From: Alteripontixanthobacter sp.
Lineage (GTDB): Bacteria > Pseudomonadota > Alphaproteobacteria > Sphingomonadales > Sphingomonadaceae
DNA length: 64,000 nucleotides
Assembly (NCBI GenBank): GCA_039968605.1
Contig: JBDVPM010000008.1
Coordinates: 806,001-870,000, forward strand
Direction: 5' to 3'
Shown: one piece after another, positions 17,488 to 26,113 of the stretch
How positions within the stretch are numbered: position 1 is the first letter of the stretch
How the letters are laid out: each line of letters starts with the position of its first letter
Notes under the pieces: generated by a model
Databases searched by the model: none
What the model was told of the DNA's origin: nothing
Seen by the model: only the letters and a program-made list of their open reading frames with translations
Position numbers and translations under genes: made by a program

Positions 17488-18588
17488 TCAGACGTTGAAT
17501 TTGAACAACATCACGTCGCCATCCTGCACCAGATATTCCTTGCCTTCCTGGCGCAGCTTGCCTGCCTCGCGCGCAGCCGCTTCGCCGCCCAGCGATACGA
17601 AATCATCATAGGCGGTGGTCTCCGCGCGGATGAAGCCGCGCTCGAAATCTGTGTGGATCTCGCCGGCGGCTTGCGGAGCCTTCGCGCCCGCCGGGAAGGT
17701 CCATGCTCGCGCCTCTTTCGGGCCGGCGGTGAAGAAGGTTTGCAGGCCGAGCAGCGTGTATCCGGCGCGGATCACGCGGGCCAGGCCGCTTTCCTCCAGC
17801 CCGATCGCTTCGAGATATTCCGCACGTTCCTCGCCCTCCATCGCGACCAGCTCGGCTTCGATGGCTGCCGATACGACGACGGCCTGCGCGCCCTCCGCAG
17901 CAGCCTTGTCGAACACCTTGGCGGTCAGCGCGTTGCCCTCGGCGGCGTCTTCCTCGGCCACGTTGCAGACATACAGCACAGGCTTGGCGGTCAGGAGCTG
18001 CGCCTGCGCGAACAATCGCGCTTCCTCGTCATCCTTAGGTTCGGTCAAGCGGGCAGGCTTGCCTTCGCGCAACAGCTCCAGCGCCTGACCCAGCACGCTG
18101 GCGAGGATCTTTGCCTCCTTGTCACCGCCCGTACCGCGCTTTTGCGCAGCGGGAACCCGCTTTTCCAGGCTTTCCAGATCGGACAACAGCAGTTCGGTTT
18201 CGACCACCTCGGCATCAGCGATCGGATCGACATGGTTGGACACGTGCTGGATATCGTCATCCTCGAAACACCGCAGGACGTGGACGATCGCATCCACTTC
18301 GCGAATATTCGCAAGAAACTGGTTGCCCAGCCCTTCGCCCTGGCTCGCACCTTTCACCAGCCCGGCAATATCGACGAATGCCAGCTGGGTCGGCACCACC
18401 TTGGCCGATTTCGCGATGGCCGCGATCTTGTCCAGCCGCTCGTCCGGAACCGCGACCTGGCCGACATTCGGCTCGATCGTGCAGAACGGATAATTAGCCG
18501 CCTGCGCCGCCTGCGTTTCGGTCAGAGCGTTGAAAAGAGTGGACTTGCCAACATTGGGCAGGCCCACGATACCGCATTTGAAACCCAT
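17488..18588 (-). CDS. ychF: Redox-regulated ATPase/GTPase YchF (OLA1)
   Basis: A 366-residue Obg-family P-loop NTPase that prefers ATP and binds ribosomes. G1 GLPNVGKST lies at residues 6-14, DIAGLVKGAS is G3, and the G4-like position is NVAE instead of NKxD, a feature of this ATP-preferring subfamily. The central coiled coil and C-terminal TGS domain (TFFTAGPKEARAWTF, DFERGFIRAE) are present. Length is standard. The upstream gene is a minus-strand SDR whose stop lies about 40 bases before the ychF start. Confidence 0.97.
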   Translation of the reverse strand: MGFKCGIVGLPNVGKSTLFNALTETQAAQAANYPFCTIEPNVGQVAVPDERLDKIAAIAKSAKVVPTQLAFVDIAGLVKGASQGEGLGNQFLANIREVDAIVHVLRCFEDDDIQHVSNHVDPIADAEVVETELLLSDLESLEKRVPAAQKRGTGGDKEAKILASVLGQALELLREGKPARLTEPKDDEEARLFAQAQLLTAKPVLYVCNVAEEDAAEGNALTAKVFDKAAAEGAQAVVVSAAIEAELVAMEGEERAEYLEAIGLEESGLARVIRAGYTLLGLQTFFTAGPKEARAWTFPAGAKAPQAAGEIHTDFERGFIRAETTAYDDFVSLGGEAAAREAGKLRQEGKEYLVQDGDVMLFKFNV

Positions 18589-18626
18589 GAAATTGTCCGA
18601 TTTTCGTCAGTTGGGAAAAAGGGCAG

Positions 18627-19625
18627 TCAAGCGTTGTGGACTGCCTTGATCAGCGGGCCATAGGGGGACTCGCCGAGCCATTCCACCTGCGTTTTCGCCG
18701 AAACCTCGTTGATCGCGATCTGCGGTTTGGGGCCGGGGTGGACCGGCCTGCGCAAGGGCCGTGTTCCGGCGGGCATTGCAGCGATTTCGGCCATGGCACG
18801 GGGCACGTCCATCGGATCGGTATCGCCGCCGCCGCTCGATTGCGCCATCATGGCCGCGATGAACGTGGGATAGCCGTCGGTATGATGATCGTCGGCGCGC
18901 TCGATCAGATCCATCGTCAGCTTGCGCGCATTTTCCCAGATTTTCGTGGGGTAGCCACCCGGCTCGATCACCGTGACATCGATATTGTGCGGGACCAGCT
19001 CGTAGGCAAGCTGTTCGCTGAGAGCCTCCAGCGCGAATTTGGTCGGTGAATATTGGCCGAAAGCGGGCAGCATCACCCGGCCAAGCTGGCTGGTGACGTT
19101 GAAAATCACACCCGATTTCGCAGCGCGCATCTTCGGCAAGGCGGCGCGGATCAGGCGCTGGGGACCAAACACATTGGTATCGAAAATCTGCTGCGTCGCC
19201 TGCATGTCCTGGATCTCGATCGGTCCGGAAATCGAAATGCCGGCATTATTGATCAGGATATCGATTGCGCCACCGGCCAGACGCTCGGCCTCGGCCACGC
19301 CGGCCAGCACTTGCGCATCGTCGCGGACGTCGATTTCGAGCACGGTGAGGTCGAGATTCTCCTCGCCCGCGATCTTGGCCAGATCATCCGCCTCGGTACG
19401 GGGAAGGCGGCGCATGGTGGCAAATACCTTTGCGCCATTGCGCGCAAAATGCAGCGCGGAGAGATAGCCGAACCCGCTGGAACAACCGGTAATCAGCACG
19501 TTCTTGCCGGTGAAATCGGTTTTCATCGCGACATGATCATCCATCGCATGGACCGAAGCGGCTGCTGCCAAGGCACCGGTGGCGGCTGCCCCGACAAGAA
19601 GGGTACGGCGGTTGATTTTGGGCAA
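18627..19625 (-). CDS. SDR oxidoreductase with Tat-like signal
   Basis: A 332-residue SDR with a hydrophobic N-terminus preceded by NRRT, resembling a Tat signal, then TGCSSGFG (cofactor), NNAGISISG and YSPTK (active site). The start is taken as TTG at 19625 because GGAG lies 7 bases upstream; longer upstream starts would run back into pth. If exported by Tat, it would carry its bound cofactor to the periplasm, which is unusual for SDRs. Substrate unknown. Confidence 0.8.
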   Translation of the reverse strand: MPKINRRTLLVGAAATGALAAAASVHAMDDHVAMKTDFTGKNVLITGCSSGFGYLSALHFARNGAKVFATMRRLPRTEADDLAKIAGEENLDLTVLEIDVRDDAQVLAGVAEAERLAGGAIDILINNAGISISGPIEIQDMQATQQIFDTNVFGPQRLIRAALPKMRAAKSGVIFNVTSQLGRVMLPAFGQYSPTKFALEALSEQLAYELVPHNIDVTVIEPGGYPTKIWENARKLTMDLIERADDHHTDGYPTFIAAMMAQSSGGGDTDPMDVPRAMAEIAAMPAGTRPLRRPVHPGPKPQIAINEVSAKTQVEWLGESPYGPLIKAVHNA

Positions 19626-19686
19626 GGCAAGTCTCCGGTAAAGCGGGTTTGGCGCTGCCTTATCGCAGATTTCCGCCTTTTGCGAG

Positions 19687-20256
19687 TTACCCCTGCATCC
19701 GCAGCGCGACATCGTTGACGAAGCGCTCATCCTCGCCCTTGGCCAGGCGATCCGCCTCCGACGCAATAGCGCCCAGCAGGCTGGCTAGACCGTCCATCTC
19801 CGCTTTGGCGTAATTGCCGAGGACATGGCCATGAACAAGGTCCTTGTGGCCCGGATGGCCGATGCCGATCCGCACCCGGCGGAAATCGGGGCCGAGATGC
19901 TGGTCGATGCTGCGCAAGCCGTTATGTCCGGAATGGCCGCCGCCGCGTTTAACCCTGACCTTGAACGGGGCAAGGTCGAGCTCGTCGTGAAACACTGTCA
20001 GCGCATCGGTTCCCAGCTTGTAGAACCGCAAAGCTTCACCCACGCAGCGCCCGCTTTCATTCATGAATGTGGCGGGTTTGAGCAGCAGGATTTTCTCCCC
20101 GCCAATGCGGCCTTCCTGCACCCAGCCAGAAAATTTCTTCTGCACCGGGCCGAAATCGTGAAATTCGGCAAGCGTATCCGCGACGATGAAGCCGATATTG
20201 TGCCGGTGCAGCGCATAACGCGGTCCGGGATTTCCAAGGCCTGCCCAAATTTGCAT
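19687..20256 (-). CDS. pth: Peptidyl-tRNA hydrolase
   Basis: A 189-residue essential enzyme that cleaves peptidyl-tRNA released from ribosomes. WAGLGNPGPRY at the N-terminus, the catalytic His19 in HRHNIGF, FMNESG and HDELDLAPFKVRVKRGGGHSGHNGLRSI are all present. It lies downstream of rplY, the usual rplY-pth order, but a terminator between them suggests at least partly separate transcription. Confidence 0.97.
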   Translation of the reverse strand: MQIWAGLGNPGPRYALHRHNIGFIVADTLAEFHDFGPVQKKFSGWVQEGRIGGEKILLLKPATFMNESGRCVGEALRFYKLGTDALTVFHDELDLAPFKVRVKRGGGHSGHNGLRSIDQHLGPDFRRVRIGIGHPGHKDLVHGHVLGNYAKAEMDGLASLLGAIASEADRLAKGEDERFVNDVALRMQG

Positions 20257-20375
20257 CGTTTTCCTGTAGCACGCTGCGCCTGCCCCTCAAGGCCGCCCGA
20301 TCGCCCAACCTTATGCCAGAAAGCCAAGGCAGCGGATGCGGTTGCCCGGCGTCCGAAGGACAGACGAAAACTCAA

Positions 20376-20413
20376 ACAAAAAACACCGAACCTCCCTGAG
20401 AGGCCCGGTGTTC
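20376..20413 (-). terminator. Terminator downstream of rplY
   Basis: Read on the minus strand, AACACCG and CGGTGTT pair, with an inner CCTC/GAGG stem, and are followed by TTTTTTG. It lies about 30 bases after the rplY stop and before pth. Confidence 0.88.
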
Positions 20414-20441
20414 TTTATTACCTGAAAGGTCAGGGCGAGGG

Positions 20442-21125
20442 TTACTCGCTCTTGTCTTCCTGTTCTTCGGCTGCATCGGCATCCGGACCCTGTTCGGTCG
20501 CGGCAACGCCATCTGCGGGAACTTCTTCGTCGCTGCTTTCATCTTCGCTCTTCTTGAGCGCGGACGGAGCGACCAGCGTGGCGATCGTGAAATCGCGATC
20601 GGTAATCGCGCTGACCGAACCTTCGGGCAGGGTGATTTCGCTGATGTGGATCGAATCGCCGACTTCCTTGCCGGTGACGTCGATTTCGATCTGATCGGGG
20701 ATCTTGTCCGATTCGCAGACCAGCTCGAGCTCGTGACGAACCACGTTGAGCACGCCGCCCTTCTTGAGGCCGGGGCTGTCTTCTTCGTTCACGAACACGA
20801 CCGGGATTTCGACTTCGATCTTCGCATCCTTCGAAAGGCGGAAGAAATCGGCGTGGACCGGACGGTCGGTGACGGGGTGGAATGCCACGTCTTTCGGCAG
20901 AGCGCGCACGCTCTTGCCACCGACATCGATCATCACGATGGAGTTCATGAAGTGACCGGTATCGAGCTGACGGATCAGCTCCTTGGCCTCGACGTGAATG
21001 GGGGTGGGTTCTTCCTTGCCGCCGTAGATAACAGCGGGAACTCGGCCTTCGCGGCGCAATGCACGGGAGGCTCCCTTGCCTGCCCGTTCGCGCGTTTCGG
21101 CCGGCAGGGTCAGAGCTTCGCTCAT
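20442..21125 (-). CDS. rplY: 50S ribosomal protein L25/general stress protein Ctc
   Basis: A 227-residue long-form (Ctc-type) L25 that binds 5S rRNA. The N-terminal L25 domain has the motif [20 protein letters not shown] near residues 17-36. A C-terminal TL5 beta domain follows, then an acidic, Glu/Asp-rich tail of about 35 residues. Length fits alphaproteobacterial Ctc. Followed by its own terminator and pth. Confidence 0.96.
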   Translation of the reverse strand: MSEALTLPAETRERAGKGASRALRREGRVPAVIYGGKEEPTPIHVEAKELIRQLDTGHFMNSIVMIDVGGKSVRALPKDVAFHPVTDRPVHADFFRLSKDAKIEVEIPVVFVNEEDSPGLKKGGVLNVVRHELELVCESDKIPDQIEIDVTGKEVGDSIHISEITLPEGSVSAITDRDFTIATLVAPSALKKSEDESSDEEVPADGVAATEQGPDADAAEEQEDKSE

Positions 21126-21250
21126 GGGTACTTGCCTTTCAATGCGTGTTTATAAATGTTTTCGCCCGCTGCGCCTCCAGGGATGACCATAGCGGGAAAG
21201 GCGCGCCCTTACGGGCAGCACGGCGCAAAAGCAAGCATTACCGGGCGGCT

Positions 21251-22135
21251 CTATTGAATACGGGAGACGGTGTAGCCTCGCTGGCGCAGCATCGCCGCAA
21301 GCCCATCGGGGCCCGGCAAATGCGCCGCACCAACTGCGACGAACGGTTTGTCGTCATTTTCCAATAGCGGGACGATCCGCGCGGTCCATTCGCGATTACG
21401 AGTGGTGAGGAGCGCGCCGCGAATTTCAGGATCGGCCAGGATGCCGCGTTCCTGCTCTTGCCTGATCGACTGCATATCGCCTGCAAACCAGATGCGGGCG
21501 AGGCGGCCGGGCTGCTGCTGGCTGCGCTGCGCCTCTCGCACGACGCCCGACAGCAGATCGCGTTGCTCCGCCTCGGGCAGGCGGTCGAAAATCGCCAATT
21601 GCCTGGCCGCACCCTCCAATTCGATAAGTCGGCCCGGGGCATATTCCTCGGCCAAGGTGCGGTCCACGCCGTTCGCGCTATCTCCCTCGCGGCCAATCTG
21701 CGCCAGCGTGAGCGCGGCGGCCCAGGTTTCGGTGCGGTGGAAGTGACCTTGCTGAAATCCGCCGCGTTCCATCAGGGCGAGCAAATCAGCGCGCTCGCTC
21801 TGCGCGATACGGTCCTTCAGCAGGGGCTGCTCGCCGGAAATAGCGAGCGCTGCGAAACTGTCTGCGCGGCCCTGCGGATTGTCCAGATCGGCCACTTCGA
21901 CAACCAGAATATCGGACCGGGCAAGGGCGCGGGAAAGTGTTTCGCTGCGCCACTCAACCCCGTCCGGCAGAGAATGGATCGTCCCGAATAGCCAGCCGCG
22001 CACCGCACCATCGGCCCGAATTTCCCACAAGGCGGGCGAGGGCGCTTCGGCGAAGCCTTCGGGCGGCGATTGCTGGCATCCGGCGAGCGCAACGGCCCCC
22101 GCTATTGCCAACAATAACCGCCCGACCAGCCTCAC
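21251..22135 (-). CDS. TraB/GumN family lipoprotein (copy 1)
   Basis: A 294-residue protein with signal peptide and lipobox LAGC. TraB/GumN hallmarks are the N-terminal GWLFGTIHSLPDG, with its GTxH motif, and a late FVAVGAAHLPGPDGL. These domains are related to Tiki-like metalloproteases; the bacterial members are largely uncharacterised. It is 12 bases downstream of a second, diverged copy, giving a tandem pair on the minus strand. Confidence 0.88.
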   Translation of the reverse strand: MRLVGRLLLAIAGAVALAGCQQSPPEGFAEAPSPALWEIRADGAVRGWLFGTIHSLPDGVEWRSETLSRALARSDILVVEVADLDNPQGRADSFAALAISGEQPLLKDRIAQSERADLLALMERGGFQQGHFHRTETWAAALTLAQIGREGDSANGVDRTLAEEYAPGRLIELEGAARQLAIFDRLPEAEQRDLLSGVVREAQRSQQQPGRLARIWFAGDMQSIRQEQERGILADPEIRGALLTTRNREWTARIVPLLENDDKPFVAVGAAHLPGPDGLAAMLRQRGYTVSRIQ

Positions 22136-22147
22136 GATACGCGGTGC

Positions 22148-23083
22148 CTATTGCACCCGCACATTTTCGATGCCGCGTTCTTCCAGCATTTCCTGGACGC
22201 TGTCGTCACCCGCCAAATGCCCTGCGCCCACGGCCATGAACACCGTGCCCGGCGTGTCGAGCCGCGTGTCGATCCATTCCGCCCAATTGGCGTTGCGTTC
22301 GGTCAGCAGGCGAGTGGAGAGCACATCGTCTTCCGACATCGCTTCGTTCATCAGCGCGCCCAGCTCCTCGGCATCGCCGGCTGCCCATTCATCGACCAGC
22401 CGTTGCAGCATGGGTTCGATTTCGTCGAAGCCTTCGACTGTCTCCAGCAGATATTCGATCTGGCTTTCCATCGGCAGCTCGTCGAAAATCGCGATCTGGA
22501 ACTCGATGGTTTCCAGCGCGCCGCGTGTCGTGCCTTCCTTGATGGTTTTCTCCAACACCGTCTCGACGCCATTGGCCGGGTCGAACCCGCCCATTGCCAT
22601 CGCCTGGTTGGCGAGCGCCAGCGTGGCAAACCAAGGTTCCATCTGGTCGAACGGTTCGGCAGGCAGGCCGACTTCCGCCAGCGCCGCCTCGTATGTGGCG
22701 CGCTGCTCATCGGTCATCTTGCTGCGCAGCGTTTCACCGGCAGGGAACATCCCCTTGCTCGCGACCAGCGCCCCCATCGCACCCATCGATTCAGGCGTCA
22801 TGTCGATTTCCGTCACCAGCTCGTCCGCATTGTCGATCGCCATGGCAACCGGGCCGGAATACCAGTCAACATCGTCCGGCAGGGCATGGACAGTGCCGAA
22901 CAGGTAGATCGTGGTATCCTCATCCGCCACTTTCCACAGCGCCGGACCGCCCATCTCGACTTCGGAAGCCGCGACCATAGTGGTTTCAATCGGGCTGGGC
23001 AGGGTCTGCTGCGCGCAGGCACCGGTTGTGACAAGGATCGTGCCGGAGACGGCGGTAGTCAGGAGCTTCTTAATACAGGGCAT
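22148..23083 (-). CDS. TraB/GumN family lipoprotein (copy 2)
   Basis: A 311-residue paralogue of the next gene. Signal peptide with lipobox TGAC, then TIYLFGTVHALPDDVDW and a late FMAVGAGHLAGDDSV, both containing the GTxH and GxxH signatures of the family. The region between them is more acidic and Met-rich than in copy 1. The two copies keep the probable metal-binding motifs, so both are probably functional, envelope-anchored proteins. Confidence 0.88.
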   Translation of the reverse strand: MPCIKKLLTTAVSGTILVTTGACAQQTLPSPIETTMVAASEVEMGGPALWKVADEDTTIYLFGTVHALPDDVDWYSGPVAMAIDNADELVTEIDMTPESMGAMGALVASKGMFPAGETLRSKMTDEQRATYEAALAEVGLPAEPFDQMEPWFATLALANQAMAMGGFDPANGVETVLEKTIKEGTTRGALETIEFQIAIFDELPMESQIEYLLETVEGFDEIEPMLQRLVDEWAAGDAEELGALMNEAMSEDDVLSTRLLTERNANWAEWIDTRLDTPGTVFMAVGAGHLAGDDSVQEMLEERGIENVRVQ

Positions 23084-23160
23084 TGGCGACCTTTCTAAAA
23101 GAGCATTATCGCATCGCAGTGGTAATTATGCTGCATCCGTGACGCTTTACAGACGCGTCG

Positions 23161-23835
23161 TCAAACAAAGCGCTTCCACAGATTGCCGATGGTGGAGGCG
23201 ACGAGCACGATCACGAATATGATCATGACATCGGGCTGCGGAGCGAACCCGCCGCGCCATGCCACCCACCATACGGGTGCGAGCACCGCGAAGGCCTGAA
23301 AACCAACCGTTTCGCCGAACTCGAACGTAGTGCGATCGACCTCGTCTGAATTGCGGCGGTTGTAGATCGACAGGATCGGCATGAAAACCATCCACCCGAT
23401 AGCCATGAACGCGCCCAAGGCAGGGGGGATCGGGCCATTGCCGAAAAAGGAATTGGGGCCGCGCGCCTCCGGCATAAAGGTGACCATGATCATGGCAGTG
23501 CCGATCGCGAATATCATCAGCACATACACTCCCTTGCCTAGACGACGCGTGCGCGGCGTATCGGGATCGCCCACGCGCAGGGTGGGCCACTTGCGGAAGG
23601 CGTAGACGATAATGCCCACCCCGATCAGCAGAAATGGCAGGGCCATGGCGATACTTGCAAACCCCAGCTCTCCCTTCCTCGCGATAACCGCCATCGCGGA
23701 AACGCCGCCAAGAGCGAGGCCCAGCCCGACGGCCAAAACCATTGCGGGGATCATAACGCGCTTGAACCCGGCCCACCGGCTATCGTCCCAGCTATCGTCG
23801 ATGTCGCGATCCGTCGGATTAGTCTTGCTGATCAT
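23161..23835 (-). CDS. Membrane protein of the XRE-associated cluster (224 aa)
   Basis: A 224-residue unrecognised protein with about six hydrophobic segments (near residues 28-50, 62-80, 105-122, 138-158, 178-195, 203-220). Between spans it carries YNRRNSDEVDRTTFEFGE, which resembles a charged motif shared with the other membrane proteins of this operon. Last gene of the five-gene minus-strand run, 60 bases after the previous gene. No catalytic motif was found. Confidence 0.75.
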   Translation of the reverse strand: MISKTNPTDRDIDDSWDDSRWAGFKRVMIPAMVLAVGLGLALGGVSAMAVIARKGELGFASIAMALPFLLIGVGIIVYAFRKWPTLRVGDPDTPRTRRLGKGVYVLMIFAIGTAMIMVTFMPEARGPNSFFGNGPIPPALGAFMAIGWMVFMPILSIYNRRNSDEVDRTTFEFGETVGFQAFAVLAPVWWVAWRGGFAPQPDVMIIFVIVLVASTIGNLWKRFV

Positions 23836-23895
23836 CAGAATTCTCCTTCGATGAGACTAGTGCCGCATGGCTTTGTGCTGAAAATGCGTCGCGTG

Positions 23896-24381
23896 TCATG
23901 ACCGGCTGTCCAGAAAGCGCAACAGCTCGAAGATGGCGACGAACAGCACGCCGAAAATGAGCCAGGTGTAATGCATCGCTTTGGCCCAAGTAACTTCTTC
24001 GAACAAGATTTTGATCGGCCCAACCGGCTCTTCGGAATTGACCGTTAGATATGTGATCCATGCCACGATCAGCAGGATGAGTGGGGTGACTGCGAAAAAA
24101 TACACTAGTATAATCGCGGTGCGGCGCCATAATTGCTCGGCATATTCGTCTCTGAGGAAACGTGCGACGATCAGGAACGGTGTGAGAAGCGCATTGAAAA
24201 AGACAACCAGCACTCCCAGCCCCGTACCCCACCAAGTTTCAGTCGGTTCAAATTGAATGCCTGCGACGGTGTCCGCCAAAAAGGCCCCAAACCCGATGAT
24301 TGCGAAGACCATGCACATGTCCATCAACGGGAAATACAGGCGATAGCGCTGCTTCTTTTGCGGCTTAATCGAGCTGGTCAT
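23896..24381 (-). CDS. Membrane protein of the XRE-associated cluster (161 aa)
   Basis: A 161-residue four-span protein. The ATG at 24381 gives MTSSIKPQKKQRYRLYF; longer upstream starts would overlap the regulator gene in another frame over most of its length. The charged motif FLRDEYAEQLWRR sits between spans 2 and 3, matching the motif position in its neighbours. The start overlaps the regulator's 3' end by 17 bases, so the two are probably translationally coupled. Function unknown. Confidence 0.75.
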   Translation of the reverse strand: MTSSIKPQKKQRYRLYFPLMDMCMVFAIIGFGAFLADTVAGIQFEPTETWWGTGLGVLVVFFNALLTPFLIVARFLRDEYAEQLWRRTAIILVYFFAVTPLILLIVAWITYLTVNSEEPVGPIKILFEEVTWAKAMHYTWLIFGVLFVAIFELLRFLDSRS

Positions 24382-24562
24382 CGAAAATCTCCTCGATCGG
24401 CATGTCGAACAGCCGGGCAATCTTGAAGGCGAGTGGCAGGGATGGGTCGTGCTTGCCCGTCTCGATCGCATTGATCGCCTGACGCGACACGTCGAGCTCC
24501 ATGCCAAGCTCCGCCTGGCTCCAGTCGCGCATCGCGCGCAGCACTTTGAGCTGGTTTTTCAT
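24365..24562 (-). CDS. Minimal XRE-family regulator (65 aa)
   Basis: A 65-residue stand-alone helix-turn-helix protein of the YozG/Cro-CI class: MKNQLKVLRAMRDWSQ opens the domain, then AELGMELDVSRQAINAIE is the HTH and PIEEIFDDQ the end. Such minimal regulators usually sit beside genes for small membrane proteins and probably control their own operon. It overlaps the gene upstream by 4 bases (ATGA) and the gene downstream by 17 bases. Confidence 0.88.
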   Translation of the reverse strand: MKNQLKVLRAMRDWSQAELGMELDVSRQAINAIETGKHDPSLPLAFKIARLFDMPIEEIFDDQLD

Positions 24563-25011
24563 TCGCGCCCTCGAAAGTGCTGGAACAGGAAGCCCGCATG
24601 GAAGGCTAGAGCGGCACAACTGGCAAGGAAGAATGCGTTATTGGCCAATGCAGGTATCTGCCAGGTCACGTCGTCTGCGGGTATCGCGGCGCCACCGGCG
24701 CTGAAGCCTGCGCCGTAATACCCCTCCGTGATTCCCATTAGCGTCTGCCCGGCCATCCACAGCCCGACCACGATCACCGCCCAGCGCGCGCCATTACGGG
24801 CCAGCGCGCGAAAGTAATCGTCGGCGCGATTGGTGATAGAGAACGTGGCGATATACAGCCCGACGATAAGGCCGGCCCACGTTTCGACATGGCGGCTGAC
24901 GCCCAAGGCGACAACGATGACCAGCACCAGACTGAGAAATGCGCCCAGCCAGACGAGGCGATGAATGCCATCGCGTTCTTCGGCGGTCGGTGCGTTTGGT
25001 TCGTATGCCAT
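24559..25011 (-). CDS. Membrane protein of the XRE-associated cluster (150 aa)
   Basis: A 150-residue four-span protein. Spans lie near residues 20-38, 44-60, 76-94 and 122-142. The loop after span 2 carries ITNRADDYFRALARNG, which aligns with SREADEYVAALWSAG of the upstream neighbour, so the two are distant paralogues. Stop overlaps the regulator's ATG by 4 bases. Function unknown. Confidence 0.75.
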   Translation of the reverse strand: MAYEPNAPTAEERDGIHRLVWLGAFLSLVLVIVVALGVSRHVETWAGLIVGLYIATFSITNRADDYFRALARNGARWAVIVVGLWMAGQTLMGITEGYYGAGFSAGGAAIPADDVTWQIPALANNAFFLASCAALAFHAGFLFQHFRGRE

Positions 25012-25051
25012 GGTGCTTCGTAATTCCTCGGATTGTCAGCGAAGAGCGCGC

Positions 25052-25450
25052 TCAACCGCGCAGCCGCCGCCAGTAAAAGGCGATCAGGAACGCAGTGAGC
25101 GCTGCGATGCTGACGAAATCGACCGGGAAGTCCATCCCGCCCTCGATTGCAAACAGACCGTCGATGAAGCCTTCGATCACTGGCGCAAACAGCAACCAGA
25201 CCACCGCCACGACAAAAGCGGCACTCGTCCCGGCAGACCATAATGCGGCGACATACTCATCCGCTTCGCGCGATATGAACATGAGAGCCAGGCTGGTTAT
25301 AAGGCCGAGGACGGCGAAAGCCGATATATCGAAAGAGAGCACACCCGATTTACCGATCAGCAATGCTGCAAGCGACACGATGGCGATCAAAGCGCCGCGC
25401 AAATGTACCTGCGGATTGTCGCGGAGCCGGGTTTTGGCAGTGCTAGTCAT
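25052..25450 (-). CDS. Membrane protein of the XRE-associated cluster (132 aa)
   Basis: A 132-residue four-span protein, first gene of the five-gene minus-strand operon. The ATG at 25450 (MTSTAKTRLRDNPQ) is used because upstream extensions have no protein-like character. Spans lie near residues 20-36, 42-58, 76-95 and 108-126; the loop SREADEYVAALWSAG follows span 2. Function unknown. The promoter must lie in 25451-25556, where an inverted repeat CCGCGTGCAG/CTGCACGCGG (25489-25498 and 25535-25544) is also seen. Confidence 0.75.
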   Translation of the reverse strand: MTSTAKTRLRDNPQVHLRGALIAIVSLAALLIGKSGVLSFDISAFAVLGLITSLALMFISREADEYVAALWSAGTSAAFVVAVVWLLFAPVIEGFIDGLFAIEGGMDFPVDFVSIAALTAFLIAFYWRRLRG

Positions 25451-25556
25451 ATGTCGAACCTGGGTGTTGGAGAAGAAGAGAAGAAACACCGCGTGCAGCC
25501 GAAATCGCGATACGGATCCGTGGGGACTGACCGACTGCACGCGGCGAAGCCAACAT

Positions 25557-25886
25557 TCAACCGGAAGTGGCGTTGGCGGTTGCAGCAATGCGGATGGCCT
25601 TGTCACGCTTGGCCGCAGCGATGGCGAAATCCGCCTGGCGCTCTGCATTGGCCAGCGCGATTTCGCGGCACTGGTTTTCCATGCGCCGGGCAACCGTATC
25701 GCGGCCACCGCTGCGGCACATCTTGCGGATTGCGCTGTTCATACGAGTGTCGAGACGCTCGCGGTCTTCGGCGGTGTTGAGGTCCAGATCGCCGGTTTCG
25801 ACAGTAGCAGTCGGTGCCGATTGAGCGACAGCCGGAGCGGCAACGGCTGCGAGTGCGATGGCGGCGAGCGAGAGGGAGAAGCGCAT
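25557..25886 (-). CDS. UrcA family protein
   Basis: A 109-residue exported protein with a signal peptide ending APAVAQ. The mature part has the UrcA-type pattern: VETGDLDLNTAEDRERLDTR, an AIRKMC and later ENQCREIAL supplying two conserved Cys, then a helical Ala-rich tail. The family is common in sphingomonads and its role is unknown. The gene has its own upstream region with a good promoter and repeated TGTCAGG sites, so it looks individually regulated. Confidence 0.85.
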   Translation of the reverse strand: MRFSLSLAAIALAAVAAPAVAQSAPTATVETGDLDLNTAEDRERLDTRMNSAIRKMCRSGGRDTVARRMENQCREIALANAERQADFAIAAAKRDKAIRIAATANATSG

Positions 25887-25935
25887 GGTGTGATCCTTCA
25901 AAGCAAGTGAGCGATGTAACGTCAACCTTTCCGAT

Positions 25936-26014
25936 TGTCAGGTTGTCCTTACTTTATGTCGCGACTCTCTGACTATGTCAACACTACCTGACATAAAGTG
26001 CGGCTCGCCTGACA
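25936..26014 (-). promoter_or_regulatory. urcA control region with repeated CCTGACA sites
   Basis: On the minus strand a sigma70-type promoter reads TTGACA (25976-25981), 17-base spacer, CATAAA (25953-25958). The heptamer CCTGACA (or TGTCAGG) occurs three times: 25936-25942 (opposite orientation), 25987-25993 and 26008-26014, the last two 21 bases apart, two helical turns, just upstream of the -35. A 9-base inverted repeat CTTTATGTC/GACATAAAG (25952-25960, 25990-25998) brackets the -35. This looks like an activator or repressor array. Confidence 0.55.
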
Positions 26015-26113
26015 TTTCGACGCTCAAAATCGCTTGGAAAATCGCGCAAAACTGCGGCCCCAGGGCGCCCTGGCATTGACGCATTTTCGCCTCTGCGCCA
26101 TGGCGCACCCCAC

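Noticed and set aside
25489-25544. Inverted repeat CCGCGTGCAG/CTGCACGCGG considered as an attachment site or terminator
   Set aside because: No integrase, tRNA or T-run nearby; the 36-base loop is too long for a normal terminator. Left only as a note in the gene upstream region.
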